The position numbers and the translations under genes are program-made. Of a stretch of 8,773 bases of DNA, positions 1 through 5,054 are shown one piece after another. Numbering within the stretch: the first letter of the stretch is position 1; every line of letters starts with the position of its first letter. Where the stretch lies: contig JABDQZ010000162.1 in assembly GCA_013041975.1 (NCBI GenBank), forward strand, positions 1 to 8,773, written 5' to 3'. The stretch is from Gammaproteobacteria bacterium (lineage in GTDB: Bacteria; Pseudomonadota; Gammaproteobacteria; Chromatiales; Chromatiaceae). The notes below the pieces were generated by a model. It was not told where the DNA came from, did no database searches, and saw nothing but the letters and a program-made list of their open reading frames with translations.

Positions 1-561
1 GTATTCAATCAGATCTGCCAGCTTATTGTCGAAACCCCTCTGGATCACACGGTTTATGCTGTCAACCTTTCCGGTCAGACCCTGAGCTCAAAAGACAAGA
101 TGCTGGAATTGCGCAAAATTGCCGACACATTTGAACTCCCGCCTGGAAGACTCTGTCTTGAAATAACCGAAACTGTAGCCATTGCAAACCTTGAGCAGGC
201 GCGAAAGTTTATGGAACACATGCAGTCTTTTGGCTGTTATATCGCACTGGATGATTTTGGCAGTGGCTTGAGCTCTTTTTCCTACTTAAAGAGTCTGCCG
301 CTGGATTACATCAAGATTGATGGTTCATTTGTGCAAAGTATTCTTGCAGACAAATCATCACTGGTGATGATTGACGCCATTCATAACGTTGGCAAAAAAC
401 TGGGGCTGATTACCATTGCAGAATTCATTGAAAATAAGGAAATACTGGATGAATTGAAAACAATTGGTATTGATATGGGCCAGGGTTATTACTTCGACAA
501 ACCCCATCCATTACTTGTAGATAACTTTCCCGGCAACTTGTCGCAGAGCAAACCAGCCTGA
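1..561 (+). CDS. EAL-domain cyclic-di-GMP phosphodiesterase, C-terminal fragment
   Basis: The reading frame is open from base 1, so the gene starts outside the window. The 186 visible residues are the C-terminal two thirds of an EAL domain, which hydrolyses cyclic-di-GMP to pGpG at the membrane or in the cytoplasm. Motifs in order (fragment numbering): VNLSGQ at 21-26 with the metal-binding Asn, EITET at 54-58, DDFGSG at 84-89 (metal aspartates and loop 6), KIDGSF at 105-110 with the catalytic-site Lys, AEFIEN at 140-145 keeping both acidic residues of the usual AEGVE, and the substrate-contacting Gln of QGYYF near 161. All active-site residues in this part are present, so I infer an active enzyme, although the EAL signature itself and any GGDEF, PAS or sensor domains lie upstream and cannot be seen. 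The gene converges on pilU with a 4-bp gap. Cyclic-di-GMP often controls type IV pili, but adjacency alone does not prove a link. Confidence 0.93.
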   Translation, partial: VFNQICQLIVETPLDHTVYAVNLSGQTLSSKDKMLELRKIADTFELPPGRLCLEITETVAIANLEQARKFMEHMQSFGCYIALDDFGSGLSSFSYLKSLPLDYIKIDGSFVQSILADKSSLVMIDAIHNVGKKLGLITIAEFIENKEILDELKTIGIDMGQGYYFDKPHPLLVDNFPGNLSQSKPA

Positions 562-569
562 TCAATCAG
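558..569. repeat. Short near-palindrome spanning both convergent stop codons
   Basis: CTGAT, two bases, then ATCAG. It covers the TGA of the EAL gene (559-561) and the TGA of pilU (566-568, minus strand). The stem is only 5 bp and neither side has a T-tract, so it does not qualify as a rho-independent terminator. No other termination signal is visible between these two genes. Confidence 0.3.
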
Positions 570-1690
570 TGACTATCATCCAGCAATTGGGCATTATCCA
601 GAGCCTTGTTTGAAACAGAAACGACATTTTCATCACCCAGCTTTATCATCAGGCGTACTTCATTGGCCGAGTCTGCATGCATGATGGCATCATCGTAGGA
701 AATCTCGCCTTCCTTGTACAAGGCATACAAAGCCTGATCAAAGGTGTTCATACCATGCTCATTGGAACGTTTCATCAAATCTTTCAGCGTATGAACCTCA
801 CCTTTCTTGATCAGTTCGGAAACCAGCGGTGTATTGAGCAATACCTCCACAACCGCACGACGACCATTACCATCAGGACGCCGGACTAATTGCTGGGCAA
901 CAATACCTTTGAGGTTTAACGACAAGTCCATCAACAACTGATCACGGCGTTCGTCCGGAAAAAAGTTGATGATGCGATCGAGGGCCTGGTTGGCGTTATT
1001 GGCATGCAACGTAGAAAGACACAGGTGCCCGGTTTCTGCAAAAGCAATGGCATAGTCCATTACTTCACGTGAACGAATCTCGCCAATTAAAATGACATCG
1101 GGTGCCTGGCGCAAGGTGTTCTTCAGCGCCACATCATAGGATTCAGTATCAGAACCCACTTCACGCTGGGTGATAATGCAGCCATCATGTTCATGCACGA
1201 ATTCAATAGGATCTTCGATGCTTATGATATGACCTGTACTGTGTCTGTTGCGATGACCCAGCATAGCCGCCAGCGAAGTCGACTTGCCGGTACCCGTTGC
1301 ACCCACAAAAATCACCAGGCCTCTTTTTACCATGGCCAGGTCTTCAACCACCTTGGGCAACTTCAGATCGGGGATCTCGGGAATACGACTTTCAATACGA
1401 CGAATAGCCATACCCACACAATCTTTCTGCACAAAGGCGCTAACACGAAACCGTCCTATCCCTTCCCGGTTGATGGCAAAGTTACATTCCTTGGTATTAT
1501 GAAAATCATCACGCTGTGCTGGCGTCATAATTGAAAGCGTCAGTTCCCTGGCCTGTTCTTCAGTGAGCTTGCTCTTGGTAACCGGCATAACCCGGCCATG
1601 CAATTTCATGCTTGGGGCAATACCGGCTGAAATAAACAGGTCGGATGCCTTTTTCTCTACCATCAGCGCCAGTAAACTCATGAAATCCAT
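566..1690 (-). CDS. pilU: Type IV pilus retraction ATPase PilU
   Basis: PilU is a cytoplasmic hexameric ATPase of the PilT/GspE family that assists PilT in depolymerising the type IV pilus during twitching. The 374 residues align from the first residue with P. aeruginosa PilU (382 aa, recalled). The N-terminal PAS-like domain covers about 1-110. Walker A GATGTGKST is at 130-138, the Asp box with IEDPIEF at 158-164, Walker B at 198-206 with catalytic Glu204, and the His box with AETGHL and TLHANNA at about 218-233. The stretch matching PilT's AIRNLIRE reads PLVSELIKK (288-296), which fits PilU rather than a second PilT. The ATG start is supported by AAAGG 9 nt upstream. The gene sits 26 bp after pilT and is very probably co-transcribed with it. 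The C-terminal tail after about 350 is less conserved, as is normal in this family. Confidence 0.97.
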   Translation of the reverse strand: MDFMSLLALMVEKKASDLFISAGIAPSMKLHGRVMPVTKSKLTEEQARELTLSIMTPAQRDDFHNTKECNFAINREGIGRFRVSAFVQKDCVGMAIRRIESRIPEIPDLKLPKVVEDLAMVKRGLVIFVGATGTGKSTSLAAMLGHRNRHSTGHIISIEDPIEFVHEHDGCIITQREVGSDTESYDVALKNTLRQAPDVILIGEIRSREVMDYAIAFAETGHLCLSTLHANNANQALDRIINFFPDERRDQLLMDLSLNLKGIVAQQLVRRPDGNGRRAVVEVLLNTPLVSELIKKGEVHTLKDLMKRSNEHGMNTFDQALYALYKEGEISYDDAIMHADSANEVRLMIKLGDENVVSVSNKALDNAQLLDDSH

Positions 1691-1716
1691 ATCGTTATGC
1701 CTTTTTTGAACGGAAA

Positions 1717-2754
1717 TTAAATAAACTGCTCTTTATTCTGGGCTTTAGATTGCGCATCCTGGCGTGAAATCAGACCTTTCTGAAGCAGATCCGTCAAACA
1801 TTGATCGAGTGTTTGCATACCATGCTGTTGACCAGTCTGAATGGCAGAATACATCTGGGCGATCTTGTCTTCCCTGATCAGGTTTCTGATTGCCGGTGTA
1901 CCAATCATGATTTCATGAGCTGCGACACGACCACCACCTGCACGCTTCAGCAAAGTCTGAGCAATTACCGCTCGAAGTGATTCCGACAGCATAGAACGTA
2001 CCATGGATTTTTCTGCCGCCGGAAACACGTCAACAATACGGTCAATGGTCTTGGCCGCGGAACTGGTATGCAGGGTGCCAAATACCAGGTGACCGGTTTC
2101 AGCAGCGGTCAAGGCCAGGCGAATGGTTTCAAGGTCACGCAGCTCACCCACCAGAATCGTGTCGGGATCTTCACGGAGGGCTGAACGCAGTGCTTCCGAA
2201 AATCCCAGGGTATCCCTGTGCACCTCACGCTGGTTGACCAGACATTTCTTGCTCTGATGAACAAATTCGATCGGATCCTCAATGGTCAGAATATGGCCAT
2301 AATCATTGTCATTCTTGTAATCAATCATTGCCGCCAGAGTGGTCGACTTACCGGAACCGGTTGGTCCGGTTACCAGTACCAGTCCACGCGGATTATTGGT
2401 AATGTCCTTGAAAATCGCTGGCGTATTGAGCTCTTCGAGCGTCAACACCTTGGAAGGAATGGTACGAAAGACAGCACCGGCTCCACGGTCATGATTAAAA
2501 GCATTGACACGAAAGCGTGCCAGACCTGGAATTTCAAAGGAAAAGTCTGTTTCAAGAAATTCCTCAAAATCCTTGCGTTGCTTGTCGTTCATGATGTCGT
2601 AAACAAGGCCATGAACAATTTTGTGATCCAGTGCCGGAACATTAACACGGCGAATATCGCCATCAACGCGGATCATCGGCGGCAGGCCTGCCGATAAATG
2701 TAAGTCTGAAGCGTTATGTTTGACGCTAAAAGCCAGTAATTCAGCAATATCCAT
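1717..2754 (-). CDS. pilT: Type IV pilus twitching motility ATPase PilT
   Basis: PilT is the main retraction motor. It is a cytoplasmic hexamer at the base of the pilus machine that hydrolyses ATP to pull pilin subunits back into the inner membrane. The product is 345 residues, against 344 in P. aeruginosa, and matches it almost throughout. Walker A GPTGSGKST is at 130-138, the Asp box with IEDPIEF at 158-164, Walker B DTILVGELR at 198-206 with catalytic Glu204, and the His box from AETGHL to TLHTSSA at 218-233. The retraction-specific AIRNLIRE motif is intact at 288-295, so the motor should be functional. The ATG is preceded by an excellent ribosome site, GAGGGTGATC, about 6 nt upstream on the minus strand. 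It is the first gene of the pilT-pilU operon and is transcribed divergently from yggS. Nothing in it looks truncated or foreign. Confidence 0.98.
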   Translation of the reverse strand: MDIAELLAFSVKHNASDLHLSAGLPPMIRVDGDIRRVNVPALDHKIVHGLVYDIMNDKQRKDFEEFLETDFSFEIPGLARFRVNAFNHDRGAGAVFRTIPSKVLTLEELNTPAIFKDITNNPRGLVLVTGPTGSGKSTTLAAMIDYKNDNDYGHILTIEDPIEFVHQSKKCLVNQREVHRDTLGFSEALRSALREDPDTILVGELRDLETIRLALTAAETGHLVFGTLHTSSAAKTIDRIVDVFPAAEKSMVRSMLSESLRAVIAQTLLKRAGGGRVAAHEIMIGTPAIRNLIREDKIAQMYSAIQTGQQHGMQTLDQCLTDLLQKGLISRQDAQSKAQNKEQFI

Positions 2755-2776
2755 GCGAGATCACCCTCTTGTTTCG

Positions 2777-2806
2777 ATGTTAGTTGTTATGAGTCTGGTT
2801 TATAAT
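2777..2806 (+). promoter_or_regulatory. Candidate sigma-70 promoter for yggS-proC-yggT
   Basis: A perfect TATAAT lies at 2801-2806. The best -35 at an 18-bp spacing is ATGTTA (2777-2782), which matches only 3 of 6 positions, so the promoter would be weak or activator-dependent. Transcription from it would begin near 2813, giving a leader of about 67 nt that holds the downstream inverted repeat. No start site has been mapped; this is inferred from sequence. Confidence 0.38.
2799..2804 (-). promoter_or_regulatory. Candidate -10 element for pilT-pilU
   Basis: Read on the minus strand this is TATAAA, 5 of 6 matches to the sigma-70 -10 consensus, and it would start transcription about 37 nt before the pilT ATG. 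I find no good -35 hexamer 16-18 bp upstream. A weaker alternative is TTGCCG with CATAAC at a 19-bp spacing. The element overlaps the + strand -10 for yggS. Confidence 0.25.
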
Positions 2807-2824
2807 TCAGCGGCAAGGCTGAAT
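2805..2824. repeat. Inverted repeat at the expected yggS transcription start
   Basis: ATTCAGC (2805-2811) and GCTGAAT (2818-2824) form perfect 7-bp arms separated by 6 bp. The repeat touches the last bases of the -10 box and spans the predicted start of transcription, a typical place for a repressor operator. It could also be a small hairpin at the 5' end of the RNA. No regulator can be named from the motif. Confidence 0.6.
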
Positions 2825-2836
2825 GATCCTTTAGCT

Positions 2837-2865
2837 ATCCTGATAATTTTTCACTATATCAGGAT
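2837..2865. repeat. Inverted repeat in the yggS leader
   Basis: ATCCTGATA (2837-2845) and TATCAGGAT (2857-2865) are perfect 9-bp arms around an 11-nt AT-rich spacer, and their centres are 20 bp apart, about two helical turns. The right arm ends 14 nt before the yggS ATG and contains AGGA, the only purine-rich Shine-Dalgarno-like run in the leader. It may be a dimer operator or an RNA hairpin that controls access of the ribosome. There is no T-run after it, so it is not an intrinsic terminator. Confidence 0.65.
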
Positions 2866-2879
2866 TTGTTAGTGATAAC

Positions 2880-3575
2880 ATGACAAACGATATAAAAATC
2901 AATCTCCAGAAAATCCGCCAGCAAATCACCGAAAGCTGTACAGCCTGTGGCCGATCTGCTTCAGATGTTATGCTGTTGGCTGTCAGCAAGACCAAGCCGA
3001 TTGAAGCAATAGAAGCGGCCTATTCAGCTGGTCAAATACATTTTGGTGAAAACTATCTGCAGGAAGCGATTGCCAAGATAAACCAACTTGGGCAACTTCC
3101 ACTTCACTGGCATTTTATAGGCAGGATTCAGAGCAACAAAACCCGAGCGATCGCCGAAAACTTCGACTGGGTTCACACAGTTGCCAGCTACAAACATGCG
3201 CACCGCCTCAATGACCAGCGACCACCAGCATTAGCGGAACTCAATATCTGCATTCAGGTCAATATCAGTAAAGATCCGGACAAAAGCGGAGTAGTGGCAG
3301 AGGATACACTGCAACTGGCGCGACAAATCAGCCAATTGCCACGACTGAAATTGCGAGGCCTGATGACCATCCCTGAAGCGACTTCAGATCAGCACAAACA
3401 ACGGCAATTTTTTCGACAACTGGCTGATTTACAGGATAAGATCAACAGCAACGGTTTTTCACTCGACACCCTTTCCATGGGAATGTCCGGTGACATGAAA
3501 ATTGCCATTGAAGAAGGTTCCACCATCGTGCGTATAGGAACGGCTATCTTCGGCAAACGGGATATGAATCCCTGA
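2880..3575 (+). CDS. yggS: PLP-binding homeostasis protein YggS/PLPBP (YggS/PROSC family)
   Basis: A cytoplasmic fold-type III PLP protein without known catalytic activity that controls intracellular pyridoxal phosphate and, indirectly, amino-acid pools. The 231-residue product matches E. coli YggS (about 234 aa) end to end. The PLP lysine is Lys37 in AVSKTKP (34-40). Family blocks HFGENY (54-59), HWHFIGRIQSNK (76-87), LRGLMTIP (158-165), SMGMSGDM (199-206) and GSTIVRIGTAIFG (213-225, phosphate-binding side) are all intact. ATG 2880 is the only usable start: the frame is closed by TAA at 2844-2846 and no other start codon lies between. The ribosome site is weak: GTGAT sits 3 nt before the ATG and could pair with the distal anti-Shine-Dalgarno, while AGGA at 2861-2864 is 15 nt away. 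It leads the yggS-proC-yggT operon, with proC 20 bp downstream. Confidence 0.97.
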   Translation: MTNDIKINLQKIRQQITESCTACGRSASDVMLLAVSKTKPIEAIEAAYSAGQIHFGENYLQEAIAKINQLGQLPLHWHFIGRIQSNKTRAIAENFDWVHTVASYKHAHRLNDQRPPALAELNICIQVNISKDPDKSGVVAEDTLQLARQISQLPRLKLRGLMTIPEATSDQHKQRQFFRQLADLQDKINSNGFSLDTLSMGMSGDMKIAIEEGSTIVRIGTAIFGKRDMNP

Positions 3576-3595
3576 AACACACAGGAAAAAGACTT

Positions 3596-4414
3596 ATGAC
3601 AAAAAAACTGGCTTTTATCGGCTCCGGCAATATGGCCACTGCATTGATTAATGGCCTGCTGGCTGACGGCTACCCTGCCGACAGCATTACCGCCAGCGAC
3701 CAGTTAGCCGAGAAAAGAGAAAACCTGGCCGGTTCCGGCATTCATACAACGGATGACAACTGTAGCGCGGTCAGTGGAGCCGACGTGGTGGTACTGGCAG
3801 TCAAACCCCAGATTCTGCAGGCTGTCTGCCAGGAAATCGAACCGGCAATAAAACAGACCCGGGCACTGATCATTTCCATTGCAGCCGGTATTACAGAATC
3901 CAGTCTTGCCAGCTGGCTTGGCAAGGAAACCGCTATCGTCCGCACCATGCCCAATACACCGGCCATGCTGCAAACCGGCGCTAGCGTTTTACACGCCAAT
4001 GCCAATACCAGCCAGGAACAGAAAGACATCGCTGAATCCATTCTGCGTGCCGTTGGCATCACTCGCTGGTTAGACACTGAAAAGCAAATCGATGCGGCTA
4101 CTGCCTTGTCCGGCAGTGGACCAGCATACTATTTCCTGTTTATGGAAGCGATGACGAGGGCCGGCATTGATATGGGGCTGTCTGAAGAAACAGCTCATTT
4201 ACTGACCTTGCAAACGGCCCTGGGCGCCGCAAGAATGGCAATGGAAAGCAATGACCTGCCTGAAGAATTAAGAAAGAAAGTCACTTCACCCGGTGGTACC
4301 ACGGAAGCTGCCATTAACTACCTGCAAGGCCAGAGTTTTGAAGACATTGTCAGTCAGGCCATGCAGGCAGCTAAAAATCGCTCCGAGGAACTTTCCGGAA
4401 ATCGGGATGAATAA
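3596..4414 (+). CDS. proC: Pyrroline-5-carboxylate reductase
   Basis: Catalyses the last step of proline synthesis, the NAD(P)H-dependent reduction of 1-pyrroline-5-carboxylate to L-proline, in the cytoplasm as an oligomer. The 272 residues are full length for the family. The Rossmann loop GSGNMA is at 9-14, VKPQ at 69-72, RTMPNTP at 116-122 lining the cofactor and substrate pocket, ALSGSGPAY at 170-178 opening the dimerisation domain, and the signature KKVTSPGGTT at 227-236. A clear AGGA lies 9 nt before the ATG. The TAA stop shares its last base with the yggT ATG (TAATG), pointing to translational coupling. YggS and ProC are neighbours in many bacteria, so the order here is the usual one. 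Confidence 0.98.
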   Translation: MTKKLAFIGSGNMATALINGLLADGYPADSITASDQLAEKRENLAGSGIHTTDDNCSAVSGADVVVLAVKPQILQAVCQEIEPAIKQTRALIISIAAGITESSLASWLGKETAIVRTMPNTPAMLQTGASVLHANANTSQEQKDIAESILRAVGITRWLDTEKQIDAATALSGSGPAYYFLFMEAMTRAGIDMGLSEETAHLLTLQTALGAARMAMESNDLPEELRKKVTSPGGTTEAAINYLQGQSFEDIVSQAMQAAKNRSEELSGNRDE

Positions 4415-4989
4415 TGGATAGCAGTTATCTCACCAATCCACTGGTCTTTCTGGTACAGGTTGTTTTTGGCCTGTACCTGCTGATCGTCCTGCTACGCTTT
4501 TTATTACAGCTGGTGCGTGCGGATTTTTATAATCCCATCTCACAGTTTATCGTCAAGGCCACGGCACCGGTTCTCAAGCCTTTCCGCTCTTTTATTCCGG
4601 GCTACGGGGGACTGGATCTTTCCACGCTGGTACTCGCCTGGGTCGTGAAGTTTCTGGAACTGGTACTGATTTCAGTTATCACAGGCAAGACCATGCTGCT
4701 TTATCCTGCGCTACTGGCTATACCTGAAATTCTGGCACTGGTCATCAATATTTTCCTGTTTTCCATTCTGATCACCGTCATCATCAGCTGGATATCTCCC
4801 GGTGGTTACAATCCAGCGATTGGCCTGCTTTACAGTCTGACAGATCCCGTGCTGAAGCCAGCACGCAAAATCCTACCTGACATGGGAGGACTTGACCTCT
4901 CACCCATGATTGCGATGATTTTATTGGTATTACTGGAAATGCTGCTGATTCCGCCTCTGGTGCATCTGGCAAAAACACTTAGTTTCTAA
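4414..4989 (+). CDS. yggT: YggT family integral membrane protein
   Basis: An inner-membrane protein of 191 residues (E. coli YggT 188) made of two tandem YGGT repeats. Hydrophobic segments lie at about 8-33, 68-90, 99-127 and 164-187. The duplication is visible by eye: VLKPFRSFIPGYGGLDLS (53-70) reappears as VLKPARKILPDMGGLDLS (146-163). The homologues YlmG/YCF19 lie in Gram-positive division clusters and act in plastid nucleoid organisation and division. In E. coli YggT has been tied to osmotic tolerance and potassium uptake. The exact function is unsettled. The start codon overlaps the proC stop by one base, and with only a weak GGGATGA-type ribosome site nearby, translation probably depends on proC. 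This is the last of the three tightly packed genes; 65 bp separate it from the next gene. Confidence 0.95.
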   Translation: MDSSYLTNPLVFLVQVVFGLYLLIVLLRFLLQLVRADFYNPISQFIVKATAPVLKPFRSFIPGYGGLDLSTLVLAWVVKFLELVLISVITGKTMLLYPALLAIPEILALVINIFLFSILITVIISWISPGGYNPAIGLLYSLTDPVLKPARKILPDMGGLDLSPMIAMILLVLLEMLLIPPLVHLAKTLSF

Positions 4990-5054
4990 ATTAATCTTTA
5001 TGCCGGCCGATAACTAAGCATCATCAATCATATTCATAATTCCAGAGAGCGTTA
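4990..5054. other. yggT to dynamin-gene intergenic region
   Basis: A 65-bp AT-rich spacer. A CATAAT (5035-5040) resembles a -10 box but no -35 is recognisable at a suitable distance, and there is no terminator hairpin. I therefore expect the dynamin-like gene to be read at least partly from the yggS-proC-yggT transcript. A GAG run at 5047-5049 is the likely ribosome site for the GTG at 5055. Confidence 0.4.

Noticed and set aside
100..102. ATG as the true start of the EAL protein
   Set aside because: The frame is open to base 1 and the upstream residues include the conserved VNLSGQ motif of the EAL domain, so this is an internal Met.
1187..1534. 115-codon + strand open frame opposite pilU
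   Set aside because: Antisense to conserved pilU coding sequence, His/Thr-rich with no domain pattern; a shadow frame. The smaller frames at 677-889 and 1284-1502 are rejected for the same reason.
2218..2697. 159-codon + strand open frame opposite pilT
   Set aside because: It lies wholly antisense to a highly conserved pilT, its product resembles no family I know, and it has no convincing ribosome site. It is a shadow of pilT codon usage.
2837..2865. Intrinsic terminator reading of the 9-bp inverted repeat
   Set aside because: There is no T-run after the right arm on the + strand or after the left arm on the minus strand, and the stem is not GC-rich. It also lies between divergent genes, where no transcript should end.
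2872..2874. GTG as an alternative yggS start
   Set aside because: It is out of frame with yggS and reaches a stop codon within four codons.
3742..4077. 111-codon minus strand open frame opposite proC
   Set aside because: proC covers the region fully with all family motifs. The antisense product shows no recognisable motif.
4998..5012. GCCGGC/CGGCCG palindrome after yggT as a terminator
   Set aside because: The palindrome is six bases with no loop and no T-tract, so it cannot form a termination hairpin.
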